The position numbers and the translations under genes were made by a program. Of a DNA stretch of 64,000 nucleotides, positions 33,492 to 41,343 are shown piece after piece. The stretch is taken from positions 23,254 through 87,253 of the forward strand of contig JBEAMJ010000010.1 of the NCBI GenBank assembly GCA_041166025.1, written 5' to 3'. Under the pieces are notes generated by a model. It was given only the letters and a program-made list of their open reading frames with translations. It made no database searches and had not been told where the DNA came from. Each line of letters starts with the position of its first letter. The first letter of the stretch is position 1. The DNA is from UBA7672 sp041166025 (GTDB lineage Bacteria > Pseudomonadota > Alphaproteobacteria > Caulobacterales > Hyphomonadaceae).

Positions 33492-34142
33492 ATGCCCCTA
33501 TCCTTCGATTTTCATTTCTCGTTCCGCAGCCCCTATTCCTACCTTGCCATGCCGCTGATGGAGCGGGTGATGGCGGAGCATGATGCGGCGCCTGTGATGC
33601 GCATCGTGCGGCCTATCGCAGTCCGCATTCCGGGCTTTTTCAAACAGGTGAACCCGCTCTGGCCGCCCTATCTGGCGCGCGACACCTGGCGGATCGCGGA
33701 GATGAACGGCATCCCATATCGCTGGCCGCGACCGGACCCGATCGTGCAGGACCGCGAAACACGCGAAGTGGCGGCGGACCAGCCCTATATCATGCGCGTG
33801 TCACGCCTTGGCCAGCTGGCCGTGGAGCGCGGCCAGGGCTTCGCCTTCGTGCGCGAGGCCAGCCACATGATGTGGTCCGGCGAGACCGAGAACTGGCACC
33901 AAGACGGCAAACTTGCGACCTGCGCTGACGCGTGCGGCCTCGACGGCGCGGCGCTCGAACGCGATGCAGCAGCCGACGCGGCCAGGCTCGACGCCATTAT
34001 CGAGGCTAACGAAAGGGCGCAGACCGAGGCAGGACACTGGGGCGTGCCGCTCTTCGTGTTCGAGGGCGAGCCCTTCTTCGGCCAGGACCGGATTGATGTC
34101 CTCGTGTGGCGCATGAAGCAGCGAGGCCTGCAAAGGCGCTGA
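33492..34142 (+). CDS. DsbA-like / 2-hydroxychromene-2-carboxylate isomerase family protein
   Basis: 216 residues. A thioredoxin-like kappa-GST fold is indicated by FDFHFSFRSPYSYLA (active-site Ser in place of the DsbA CxxC), RPIAVRIPGFF, and the C-terminal GHWGVPLFVFEGEPFFGQDRIDVLVWRM. HCCA isomerases use glutathione to isomerise chromene carboxylates in naphthalene breakdown, but many members act on unknown substrates. No aromatic catabolism genes are nearby. Cytosolic (no signal). It diverges from glyS and converges with the DUF2314 gene. Confidence 0.85.
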   Translation: MPLSFDFHFSFRSPYSYLAMPLMERVMAEHDAAPVMRIVRPIAVRIPGFFKQVNPLWPPYLARDTWRIAEMNGIPYRWPRPDPIVQDRETREVAADQPYIMRVSRLGQLAVERGQGFAFVREASHMMWSGETENWHQDGKLATCADACGLDGAALERDAAADAARLDAIIEANERAQTEAGHWGVPLFVFEGEPFFGQDRIDVLVWRMKQRGLQRR

Positions 34143-34143
34143 T

Positions 34144-34647
34144 TTATTGCTGGCGCGCTTCGGGAGCAGGCGTCTCCGACAGCAATGGCCTCAACCATCC
34201 CGCCTGCTCGCCATCCATCTTTGGCAGCATCACACGCGTGGTGAAATGGCCGAACAGCCGATCGCCACCCATGAAGGCCCAGTCGACGATCTGGCTCTCC
34301 TGGAACTCGACGATGGCGCCCTCTTTGAGATCGCCGAGATAGAGCGGCTGCGCCGACAACTCGCCGACGATCTTGCTCGGTGAACGCGCAACATTTTCCA
34401 CCCAAGCTTCTTCCACGCCCGACTTGCCGTCGCGACGCGGCAACGCCGCCTTCAACGAAAAGTCGTAGTCGCCTTCCTCTGGAGTTGCGAACCTGTCCCA
34501 GAAGGCCGCGAGGCTGGCGCGGGCGGCGTCCTTCGCCGCCGCAAGCTCGCGCTGGTAAGCAGCTTCGGGATCGGCCGGCTCGCCCGAGCAGGCGAGGAGC
34601 ACCAGCGCCACAAGCATCGCGTACCGCTTCGGCGCACCAGGCTTCAC
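34144..34647 (-). CDS. DUF2314 (YegJ-like) lipoprotein
   Basis: 167 residues from GTG 34647, whose GTGA overlaps the stop of the upstream glutaminyl-cyclase gene. A signal (MLVALVLLAC) places the lipid-modified Cys at residue 20. The DUF2314 core is EEAWVENVARSPSKIVGELSAQPLYLGDLKEGAIVEFQESQIVDWAFMGGDRLFGHFTTRVML, with the typical VxF...IxDW and G-T-R-ML pattern. The function of the family is unknown. Last gene of the cupin, GST, QC, DUF2314 series. Confidence 0.8.
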   Translation of the reverse strand: MKPGAPKRYAMLVALVLLACSGEPADPEAAYQRELAAAKDAARASLAAFWDRFATPEEGDYDFSLKAALPRRDGKSGVEEAWVENVARSPSKIVGELSAQPLYLGDLKEGAIVEFQESQIVDWAFMGGDRLFGHFTTRVMLPKMDGEQAGWLRPLLSETPAPEARQQ

Positions 34648-35432
34648 GCCGGATCCTTGATCCTGATCTCGAACAGTTTAGGCCAGAGCTTGCCCGTCAC
34701 ATAGATCTTGTCACTCGCCTCGTCCCACGCGATGCCGTTGAGCACATCCGTCTGGCGCCGCTCTTCAGGCGTCAGCAGGTTGCGCAAGAGAAGGACGCCG
34801 GTCACCTTTCCCGTCGCGGGGTTGATCTTCACGATGCGATCCGTCTCGAACACGTTGGCCCAGATTTCGCCCTTCACGAACTCCAGCTCATTGAGCTTGT
34901 TCACAGGTTGTCCGTTCATTGTCACATCGATGCGCCCGGTCTCCTGCAGCGTCGCGGGATCGAGCTTGCGGATCTGGTGCGTACCGTCGCTCATGTAGAT
35001 TTGCGTGTCGTCGCGGGTGAGGCCCCAGCCCTCGCCCTGGTAGGTCCACTCACCCTTCGGCGCGAGCGTCTCCTTGTCGAGGATGAAGCCCTTCTGGTGG
35101 CGCCAGGTCAGCGTGATGACCCGGTCGTCCCACACCACCATGCCTTCGCCGAAATACTGCGGATCGAGCTTGTGCTCCTGCTGCACGGCGCCGGTTGCGA
35201 GGTCGACCTTGCGGACCCAGGATGTTCCTTCTTGCCCTGTGCTTTCCCACAGCTGGCCATCCTGGATCAGCAAACCCTGCGTGAACGCCTTAGGGTCGTG
35301 CGGATAGGTCGCCACCACTTCGTAGGAAAAGGCCGGCGTTGCTGGCGGGGTGACCACGGCGGAGGGTGCTGGTCCGGTCGCAGGCGAACACGCCGCTAAG
35401 GCCAGGAGCGCAGAAAGAAGCAGGGTTCTCAT
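34644..35432 (-). CDS. Glutaminyl-peptide cyclotransferase (plant-type QC), lipoprotein
   Basis: 262 residues with a clear lipoprotein signal (LLLSALLALAAC, lipobox LAAC, Cys15). The five-bladed propeller QC family is recognised by YPHDPKAFTQGLLIQDGQLWESTGQEGTSWVRKVDL, FGEGMVVWDDRVITLTW, EGWGLTRDDTQIYMSDG, NELEFVKGEIWANVFETDRIVKINPATGKV and DVLNGIAWDEASDKIYVTGKLWPKLFEI. It forms N-terminal pyroglutamate on exported proteins or peptides. It lies 45 bp after the lipoprotein GST gene and overlaps the next gene by 4 bp. Confidence 0.9.
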   Translation of the reverse strand: MRTLLLSALLALAACSPATGPAPSAVVTPPATPAFSYEVVATYPHDPKAFTQGLLIQDGQLWESTGQEGTSWVRKVDLATGAVQQEHKLDPQYFGEGMVVWDDRVITLTWRHQKGFILDKETLAPKGEWTYQGEGWGLTRDDTQIYMSDGTHQIRKLDPATLQETGRIDVTMNGQPVNKLNELEFVKGEIWANVFETDRIVKINPATGKVTGVLLLRNLLTPEERRQTDVLNGIAWDEASDKIYVTGKLWPKLFEIRIKDPA

Positions 35433-35477
35433 GGCCCTGCTTCTAACGCGATGCGATTTTCCGCGCCAGCTTGGACG

Positions 35478-36272
35478 TCACTGGGCCGCAGGCGGCTGGC
35501 GCGGACCCGGCGGGGCATGCGCCGGCAGGGCGGGCAGGTTGCCTACCATGCCATTCGGCAGCGCCTTTGCCCGTGCGCGCTGGAAAGCCGGCCGCGCTTC
35601 AATCCGCGCGCGCCACGCCGCTACATTGGGGAACTGGTTCTTGTCCACGATGTTGAGCGCCGTCGCGAAATTGAGAGGGAACAGCATCATGATGTCCGCT
35701 GCGGAAAACTCCGCGCCGCCGAACCATTGGTGCTTGCCCAGATAATTCTCGGCGTACTGGACCACTTGCTCGGAATCGACCAGCGGCGAGCGTGCGGTCG
35801 GCGGCCTGATCTGCCAGACGCGGTAGTCCGCGATCACGCGCGAAGCGAGCGAGCCCTCTGCGTAATGCATCCACTTCAGGTGCTCGGGATAATCGGGCGA
35901 ACTGAGCGGCGGCGTCAACCTTCCCGGGGCATAGCGATTGATGATCGTCTCGATGATGGCGCCGGATTCAACGAGCACCTGGTCGCCGATCGTCACCGTC
36001 GGCGCCACGGGCATGTCCGGGTTGATCGCGCGGATCGGCGCCATCGAGCCGGCGAGATCGCCTTGCTTGAACTTGAGCGTGTAGGGGAGGCCCAGCTCCT
36101 CCATCAGCCAGACGATCCGCTCGGAGCGGCGGCCCTCGAGATGGTAGATTGTGATTCCCGGCATCGTCATCGCGGTTGTCCGGGACGTGGCCGGCGCGGC
36201 TGTCTCCGTTACCGAGACCGACATGCAGCCTGCGAGCGCCAGAGTGCATCCGGCGGCGAACAGGAACTTCAT
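35478..36272 (-). CDS. Glutathione S-transferase-like protein with lipoprotein signal
   Basis: 264 residues from ATG 36272, preceded by GAGAGG at 8 bases. MKFLFAAGCTLALAGC carries a perfect LAGC lipobox (Cys16). The internal start MTMPGIT would yield a normal cytosolic GST but lacks any ribosome binding site, so the lipid-anchored form is favoured. The thioredoxin-like N-domain is ITIYHLEGRRSERIVWLMEELGLPYTLKF...PVAPTVTIGDQVLVESGAIIETIINRY. The helical C-domain has a GGAEFSAADIMMLFPL motif. GSTs are nearly always cytosolic, so an envelope GST is odd. The Ser/Arg in GRRSERI would be the glutathione-activating residues. Second gene of a four-gene series. Confidence 0.82.
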   Translation of the reverse strand: MKFLFAAGCTLALAGCMSVSVTETAAPATSRTTAMTMPGITIYHLEGRRSERIVWLMEELGLPYTLKFKQGDLAGSMAPIRAINPDMPVAPTVTIGDQVLVESGAIIETIINRYAPGRLTPPLSSPDYPEHLKWMHYAEGSLASRVIADYRVWQIRPPTARSPLVDSEQVVQYAENYLGKHQWFGGAEFSAADIMMLFPLNFATALNIVDKNQFPNVAAWRARIEARPAFQRARAKALPNGMVGNLPALPAHAPPGPRQPPAAQ

Positions 36273-36325
36273 GGCTTTTCCTCTCTTCGTTTGTTGGACG
36301 CAGGCTTCACTGGCTGCGCGTCGGT

Positions 36326-36724
36326 CTATTTCGGCTCGATTATGATATAGATTCCCGTTGTCCCCCCGACATTCACCACCTCGTGCCAGTCGATCCCGTC
36401 GCTCCACCAGGTCGAACCGGACTGCAACGTGCGCTCGACCGTGCCATCGGCGTTGGTCGTGCGGATGGTCGATCCCTGCAGGATGTAGCCGAAATGGGAC
36501 GGATGATAGTGCCTTTCGTGCCCGACGCCGGGCGGAAAGGTGCACCGCGCCGCCCTCACCTTCTCGTTCTCAAACAGGGGTTCACACACCTTCTCGCCCT
36601 TCCACCCGGCCTGCAGCGGGTCCGGCAAGATTGGAACGGCGCCGGGCGGAACACGCACCGTATTGCAGGCGGTCGCCAGCGCTGACATGCAGCCAGCGAG
36701 GCATGCGACTCGGGGAACCCGCAT
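36326..36724 (-). CDS. Secreted cupin-domain protein
   Basis: 132 residues, signal sequence MRVPRVACLAGCMSALATAC (either lipidated or cut by signal peptidase I; the lipobox is imperfect). The cupin core is VRAARCTFPPGVGHERHYHPSHFGYILQGSTIRTTNADG, with the HxH...E/H metal motif given by HERHYHPSH, then GSTWWSDGIDWHEVVNVG. It is a single small beta-barrel that likely binds a divalent metal in the periplasm. Substrate unknown. First gene of the leftward series with the GST, QC and DUF2314 genes (53 bp to the GST start). Confidence 0.8.
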   Translation of the reverse strand: MRVPRVACLAGCMSALATACNTVRVPPGAVPILPDPLQAGWKGEKVCEPLFENEKVRAARCTFPPGVGHERHYHPSHFGYILQGSTIRTTNADGTVERTLQSGSTWWSDGIDWHEVVNVGGTTGIYIIIEPK

Positions 36725-36857
36725 GTGTCGTCCTCACTGCCATTAACGGCGCGGCCTGCGAATCGGGGCTTCACGCTGACCCGCAATAGCTGCCGCGAAG
36801 ACATCTTGCTAGCCGCCTTGCAATGACGTCCCATCGCGGCATCGACAGGGAGCGCGC

Positions 36858-37652
36858 ATGACCACGTTCAGGGACGGACTTCTAAAGGGCAAGAACGCCT
36901 TCGTTGCCGGCGCATCGAGCGGCATCAACCTTCAGATCGCCACACGCCTCGCGCAGGCGGGCGCGGCGGTCACAGTGCTCTCCCGCTCGCCCGACAAGAT
37001 CGAAGCGGCGGCCGCAGGCATCCGGGCAACTGGAGCAAAGTGCATAGGAATTCCGCAGGACGTGCGCGACCATGACGGCGTTGGGGCGGCTTTTGCGAAA
37101 TCCGTCACGGCGCATGGGCCAATCGATATCCTGGTCTCGGGGGCCGCGGGCAACTTCGTGGCCCCGTTCAACGGCATTTCCTACAACGGCTTCCGCGCCG
37201 TGATCGATATCGACCTAGTCGGCGCCTACAATGTGATGAAGCAGGGCTTCCCTCACCTGCGCACGCCGGGCGCCTCGGTGATCACGATCTCGGCTCCGCA
37301 GTCGATCCACCCCTATCCGATGCAGGCCCACGTCAACGCTGCCAAGGCAGGCGCGGACATGCTGATCAAGACGCTCGCGCTGGAGTGGGGTCCGCTTGGC
37401 GTTCGCGTGAATTCGATCATCCCGGGGCCCATCGCGGATACGGAAGGCATGGCCCGACTTGCCCCAACGCCGGAGGCGCTGGCCAAAAGCGCTAAGAGCA
37501 ATCCGATGCAGCGGCTTGGCACGAAGGACGAGGTAGCCGACCTTGCCCTCTTCCTGTGCTCGGACGCAGCCGCCTACATCACCGGCGCGATCATTCCATG
37601 CGACGGGGGGCTGTGCCTTCAAGGCTCAGGACGCGTCGGAGCGGATCGCTAG
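36858..37652 (+). CDS. SDR, peroxisomal-type 2,4-dienoyl-CoA reductase-like
   Basis: 264 residues. The cofactor motif is AGASSGINLQIA, and a Ser-Arg after beta-2 (LSRSPDK) suggests NADPH. The SDR tyrosine four residues before the catalytic Lys163 is Val159 (AHVNAAKAG), as in the DECR group, which uses a different Tyr. The C-terminal pattern (LALEWGPLGVRVNSIIPGPIADTEGMARLAP...MQRLGTKDEVADLALFL...GAIIPCDGG) also resembles DECR2. It would reduce 2,4-dienoyl-CoAs formed during unsaturated fatty-acid oxidation. Its stop codon overlaps that of the convergent broken cupin gene. Confidence 0.82.
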   Translation: MTTFRDGLLKGKNAFVAGASSGINLQIATRLAQAGAAVTVLSRSPDKIEAAAAGIRATGAKCIGIPQDVRDHDGVGAAFAKSVTAHGPIDILVSGAAGNFVAPFNGISYNGFRAVIDIDLVGAYNVMKQGFPHLRTPGASVITISAPQSIHPYPMQAHVNAAKAGADMLIKTLALEWGPLGVRVNSIIPGPIADTEGMARLAPTPEALAKSAKSNPMQRLGTKDEVADLALFLCSDAAAYITGAIIPCDGGLCLQGSGRVGADR

Positions 37653-38032
37653 ATGTAGTCAGGGTCTGCAACCGTGCGGTCGTTGACGACGCCGTCGCCT
37701 GTGTTCACAACATCCGCCCTCTCGAAGAGCACAACCTGACATTCTTGGCCGAGCGCTTCGGGTTTGTGCTCGACGCCTTTCGGCACGATGATGAAGGAGC
37801 CCGGCGTCACATCCTCGTGCCGATCACGGAAGTGCATCCGCAGCATACCACCCACGACGAGGAACATCTCGTCCGCATCGGCATGATGATGCTAGTGGAA
37901 CTCGCCCTGCAGCCTCACCAGACGAACGTCATGACCGTCGACGCGCCCGACCCGTTTGGGGCTCCATGGCTCGGCGAAGAGCGCAAACTTGTCGGCGATC
38001 GAGATGGCGCACGGAGTGTTGGAGGATGGCAT
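37649..38032 (-). pseudogene. Cupin-domain gene interrupted by an in-frame TAG
   Basis: Reading left from ATG 38032 gives MPSSNTPCAISIADKFALFAEPWSPKRVG..., then VRLQGEFH, a TAG codon at 37894-37892 (codon 47), then HHHADADEMFLVVGG and a good cupin end (GSFIIVPKGVEHKPEALG). The expected family motif is F-x-W-H-x-H-x3-DE, so TAG sits exactly at the conserved Trp (TGG to TAG). The rest of the frame is intact. Either this is a very recent nonsense mutation, a read error, or a suppressed codon. A restart at Met 37867 would lose the HxH metal ligands. It follows the 128-residue gene by 1 bp. Confidence 0.8.
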
Positions 38033-38033
38033 G

Positions 38034-38420
38034 TCAGTCGACGGTCATGCGGTTCAGCCGGTCGATCTCGCAATTGGCATAACGACCGGCGTCTCGGGCG
38101 TAGTCGTTCAGACTGGCGACGTAATCGCCCGAGACTTCGTTGGAGCGTGTGATGGCCCTGTTGTAGTTGAGGATCGCGAGATTGTAGGTCTCGGCGACCG
38201 ATTTGCTGCACAGATTCCTGGCGGCGCAGACCGGCAGGGCGGGTTCTAGGGGTTTGGTGATGAACAGCTGGGCAGGAGCCTGCGGCGGAACACATTCCGC
38301 ATCGACGGACTCGGTCGGCGCACCGGCGGGTTCACGTCCGGGCTGGCCAATTTCCTGCGCCATGGCGACGCTGCTCAGCGAAAGCCCGACGATTGTCGAT
38401 ATGACTGCTGTCGTGTCCAT
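38034..38420 (-). CDS. Small secreted protein, unknown function
   Basis: 128 residues from ATG 38420. The signal peptide is MDTTAVISTIVGLSLSSVAMAQ. The mature chain (EIGQPGREPAGAPTESVDAECVPPQAPAQLFITKPLEPALPVCAARNLCSK) has a Pro-rich start, several Cys (AEC, PVC, NLC, ANC) and a helical C-terminal part (VAETYNLAILNYNRAITRSNEVSGDYVASLNDYARDAGRYANCEIDRLNRMTVD). No family recognised. It lies between a small membrane protein and the broken cupin, in an apparent leftward operon starting at glyQ. Confidence 0.65.
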   Translation of the reverse strand: MDTTAVISTIVGLSLSSVAMAQEIGQPGREPAGAPTESVDAECVPPQAPAQLFITKPLEPALPVCAARNLCSKSVAETYNLAILNYNRAITRSNEVSGDYVASLNDYARDAGRYANCEIDRLNRMTVD

Positions 38421-38445
38421 GACCCCTTCCCTGACCCCGCTCGCC

Positions 38446-38793
38446 CTACCGCGGCGAAGCGAGCCTGATCGCAATCCGCACAATGACGGCCGCAACCAGC
38501 GGGCCGAGCACCATCCACCATGTTGGCTTCAGCGGATCATCAATGGCAAACCCGAAACCGACCAACGCTAACGCCGACATGACGTAAAGACCTTTGAGGA
38601 GCATGCGCAACGGCTGTCCACGCCACGGAAACCACCCTGCCACGATGCCGACCACCAGCACGCCTAGAAACGCCACGGCGATCCAGCCCGACCAATGAAT
38701 ATCGAGATCGCCCAGAGTGCCGACGATCGCGAGGCAGGCCGCGATGCAACCGACACCCAGAACGTGCAGACAAAGGTGGTATACGGCTTTCAT
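38446..38793 (-). CDS. Small four-helix membrane protein, unknown function
   Basis: 115 residues from ATG 38793 (AGGA 9 bases upstream). Four hydrophobic segments: about 5-27 (HLCLHVLGVGCIAACLAIVGTLG), 33-55 (WSGWIAVAFLGVLVVGIVAGWF), 63-84 and 90-112. Short charged loops join them. No family recognised. It lies 50 bp after glyQ and 25 bp before the secreted-protein gene. Confidence 0.6.
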   Translation of the reverse strand: MKAVYHLCLHVLGVGCIAACLAIVGTLGDLDIHWSGWIAVAFLGVLVVGIVAGWFPWRGQPLRMLLKGLYVMSALALVGFGFAIDDPLKPTWWMVLGPLVAAVIVRIAIRLASPR

Positions 38794-38843
38794 CAACCGA
38801 TCCTAACGCAGCCTTGCGGTGACCCACAGGCGCCGCGCGCACT

Positions 38844-39743
38844 TCAAATTGTCTGCGACTTCTCCCACGCTTCTGCGGACCCCTTCGCCAGATCGCGTAC
38901 ACGCCCGATGAAACTTTGCCGTTCGGTCGGTGAGATGACGCCGCGCGCATCCAGCAGGTTGAAGATATGGCTCGCCTTCAGCGCCTGTTCGTAGGCCGGC
39001 AGCGGCAGTGGTTTGTCCAGTGCGAGCAGCTTCTTGCAGACCTTTTCGCAATCGCTGAACGAGCGCTGCAGTACTTCCGTATCCGCATGTTCGAAATTGT
39101 AGGCCGACTGCTGTTTCTCGTTATCGAGAAAGACATCGCCATAGGTCAGCGGATGGACGGAATCCGGATCGTTGAACGGCAGATCGTACACGCGATCCAG
39201 CCCGAACACATACATCGCCAGACGCTCAAGGCCGTAGGTCAGCTCGCCTGACACCGGCCGCACATCGAGGCCGCCGACTTGCTGAAAGTAGGTGAACTGA
39301 GACACTTCCATGCCATCGCACCACACCTCCCAGCCGAGGCCCCAGGCGCCGACGGTCGGGTTTTCCCAGTCATCCTCGACAAAGCGGATGTCGTGGACAG
39401 CGGGATCAATGCCGATTTCGTATAGGCTCTGGAGGTAGAGGTCCTGGATGTCAGGCGGATTCGGCTTCAGGATGACCTGGTATTGGTAGTAATGCTGCAG
39501 CCGGTTCGGGTTCTGGCCATAGCGGCCGTCCTTCGGGCGGCGCGAGGGCTGCGGATAGGCGGCGTACCAGGGCTTAGGTCCAAGTGCGCGGAGCGTGGTG
39601 CCGGGATGCAGCGTGCCTGCGCCGACCTCCATGTCGTAAGGCTGTAGGATCGCACAGCCCTTCGACGACCAGTACGCCGAAAGTCTCAGTATGATGTCCT
39701 GAAAACTTGTTGGCTTCTCGATTACACGTTTCGCGGCGGCCAT
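38844..39743 (-). CDS. glyQ: Glycyl-tRNA synthetase alpha subunit
   Basis: 299 residues. TSFQDIILRLSAYWSSKGCAILQPYDMEVGAGTLHPGTTLRALGPKPWYAAYPQPSRRPKDGRYGQNPNRLQHYYQYQVILKP is the conserved class II aminoacyl-tRNA synthetase core of GlyQ. Motif-3-like SGELTYGLERLAMYVFG and the ARGVISPTERQSFIGRVRDLA tail complete it. It activates glycine with ATP; the beta subunit is encoded separately at 31167-33374. Three small genes follow on the same strand. Confidence 0.97.
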   Translation of the reverse strand: MAAAKRVIEKPTSFQDIILRLSAYWSSKGCAILQPYDMEVGAGTLHPGTTLRALGPKPWYAAYPQPSRRPKDGRYGQNPNRLQHYYQYQVILKPNPPDIQDLYLQSLYEIGIDPAVHDIRFVEDDWENPTVGAWGLGWEVWCDGMEVSQFTYFQQVGGLDVRPVSGELTYGLERLAMYVFGLDRVYDLPFNDPDSVHPLTYGDVFLDNEKQQSAYNFEHADTEVLQRSFSDCEKVCKKLLALDKPLPLPAYEQALKASHIFNLLDARGVISPTERQSFIGRVRDLAKGSAEAWEKSQTI

Positions 39744-39818
39744 GGGCTGCGTCTCCCTCGCGCCTCCTTAAGGCGCGCCGACCGGGCTGTCATCTGCACG
39801 ATTCATAGCTGCGTAGGG

Positions 39819-39908
39819 CTATCGCCCGCTACGGTTCGGACGCACGGCGAGGATCGCAAGGACGGCAAAAGCCAAGATAAGGGATGCGCCTTGAATGAGG
39901 ATGTCCAT
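39819..39908 (-). CDS. Possible 29-residue single-helix membrane peptide
   Basis: ATG 39908 to TAG gives MDILIQGASLILAFAVLAILAVRPNRSGR, a hydrophobic helix with a basic end, as seen in real bacterial small membrane proteins. No good ribosome binding site is visible, so it stays tentative. It lies in the 267-bp gap between glyQ and the 64-residue gene. Confidence 0.3.
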   Translation of the reverse strand: MDILIQGASLILAFAVLAILAVRPNRSGR

Positions 39909-40010
39909 GGCCGGAAAACTCACCGCTTCGGGTTGACGGAGACTTAAGCGCTCGGGCCCGCCAGTGCACCCACGGCCGGCGCTTTGTCGCAGATCCGACC
40001 TACTGCGAGA

Positions 40011-40205
40011 TCACGACCCCGGGATGTCGTCTTCGCTTGACCGGGTCTTGCGATGGTCGTCCAGGCGGTGAACCACGACGCCGTGAGGCGAATCCGGCCC
40101 GGTGTTGGGCGGGGAAACCGACTTCTTCCCACGCGCCCTGATGGCAGGGGTGATCAGCAGCACCACCACCAGCACAAGGATAAACCCCAGGATCAGACCG
40201 CCCAA
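40011..40205 (-). CDS. Small single-pass membrane protein (64 aa), TTG start
   Basis: Starts at TTG 40205 with a strong AAGGAGA seven bases before it, which decides the start. An N-terminal hydrophobic helix (GGLILGFILVLVVVLLITPAI, residues 2-22) is followed by RARGKK (positive-inside stop-transfer) and a polar tail SVSPPNTGPDSPHGVVVHRLDDHRK. No family recognised. It is downstream of trmN6 by 28 bp on the same strand, so it may be co-transcribed. Confidence 0.6.
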   Translation of the reverse strand: MGGLILGFILVLVVVLLITPAIRARGKKSVSPPNTGPDSPHGVVVHRLDDHRKTRSSEDDIPGS

Positions 40206-40233
40206 CTCAGGTCTCCTTCATTGCCGGGCCGAT

Positions 40234-40974
40234 TCATCGCCAGACAAGCGTACCGCCACCGAGCGCATCGCGGGCACGGGTCGAAACGGGCCCGCCAGCC
40301 ACGTCGTGCAGCGACAAGCCATCATATAGGGTGACTGGCCCGCGACGCAGCCCCTTGCGCGCACGCACCAGCACCCGGCTTGCGGCCGCTCCGGGCGCGG
40401 GGCGCATAGGCAGGATTCCGATTTCGCCGGTCCTCGGCCCAAGCAGTTCCAGCACGTCGCTCAGCGCCGCGGCCCGGTGAATGAGCGTTATCCTGCCTCC
40501 CGGCCGCGTGATGTGGTGCAGAAACAAGATCCAAGCCTTGAGTGGCGTCTCCGCCAGATATGCAGCCTGGCGGCTGGCCGCAGGCGCGCGCACCGAGCCA
40601 GGCTCGAAGAAGGGCGGATTGCAAAAACTTTGGTCGAACCGGTTCTCCAGATTCGCGAGACGCTCGGCCACGTCGTGGGAGGTCAGTGTGACACGAGCCT
40701 CGAACCCGTTCGTAACCACGCCGAGCCTCGCAAGCGCCAGAGCTTCAGGATCGCGCTCGAAGCCCGTGAACTTACAGCCGGAGAGCCTGTGAGCGGCGCA
40801 CAGCAGAGCAGCGCCCACGCCGCATCCAGCTTCGGCGATTGTTTCGCCCAGGCTCGCCGAAAGTGACGCCGCAAGCAGGACTGCGTCCATCCCGGCCCGA
40901 TAGCCATTGAGGGGCTGAACAACCGTGACGGCGCCATCAAGAAAGAGGTCGTGCGTGATCCCAGACTCACTCAC
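40234..40974 (-). CDS. trmN6: tRNA1(Val) A37 N6-methyltransferase-like (TrmN6/YfiC)
   Basis: 246 residues from GTG 40974; the GTGA overlaps the TGA of the DUF2007 gene. The Rossmann methyltransferase has AEAGCGVGAALLCAA (SAM binding), GFERDPEALALARLG and the amino-methyltransferase catalytic NPPF in SFCNPPFFEPGS. The N-terminal QPLNGYRAGMDAVLLAASL is typical of YfiC-type enzymes. The likely reaction is N6-methylation of adenine 37 in a tRNA, or an equivalent base. Lys/Arg-rich C-terminal part would bind RNA. Confidence 0.88.
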   Translation of the reverse strand: MSESGITHDLFLDGAVTVVQPLNGYRAGMDAVLLAASLSASLGETIAEAGCGVGAALLCAAHRLSGCKFTGFERDPEALALARLGVVTNGFEARVTLTSHDVAERLANLENRFDQSFCNPPFFEPGSVRAPAASRQAAYLAETPLKAWILFLHHITRPGGRITLIHRAAALSDVLELLGPRTGEIGILPMRPAPGAAASRVLVRARKGLRRGPVTLYDGLSLHDVAGGPVSTRARDALGGGTLVWR

Positions 40975-41219
40975 CCTGGTTGTTCGCCATAATCAAGATC
41001 GTCATTCTCAGGCGCTGGCCGGTCGAGCTCCTGGAGCACTGCGCGCGATTTCTGCGCATACTCGTCCGGGACGAGAATCCGTCTTTCGAATGCGGATATT
41101 CCTCCTTCTGCCGATGCCATGAATTGGTCGGCCACGAAGGGTTGGCACCCCGCGCGGGTGAGCAGGACCACGGCATAGTCGAGCCGGACAGGGTTGTTCG
41201 TGCGCAGGACTTCTATCAT
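40971..41219 (-). CDS. DUF2007 family small protein
   Basis: 82 residues. MIEVLRTNNPVRLDYAVVLLTRAGCQPFVADQFMASAEGGISAFERRILVPDEYAQKSRAVLQELD matches the DUF2007 'putative signal transducing protein' layout, a ferredoxin-like beta-alpha-beta fold seen also as a domain in larger proteins. Function unknown. Coupled by a 4-bp overlap to trmN6, an arrangement common in alphaproteobacteria. Confidence 0.85.
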   Translation of the reverse strand: MIEVLRTNNPVRLDYAVVLLTRAGCQPFVADQFMASAEGGISAFERRILVPDEYAQKSRAVLQELDRPAPENDDLDYGEQPG

Positions 41220-41343
41220 TCTCGCGACAACTTGCCACGCCGATGGCAGGACGGGAACCTGTTCATTGACCGGCTTCTCAGGCCTGAAATATCCTATATT
41301 AGCAACGGGCGTTTAGTCGTGTTGCAAGCGCAAGGGATGCCCA

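Noticed and set aside
41266..41300. TTGACC and TATATT as promoter of the polyprenyl synthase
   Set aside because: Spacing is 23 bases to TATATT and the element at 17 bases (ATATCC) is poor, so a sigma-70 promoter is not convincing.
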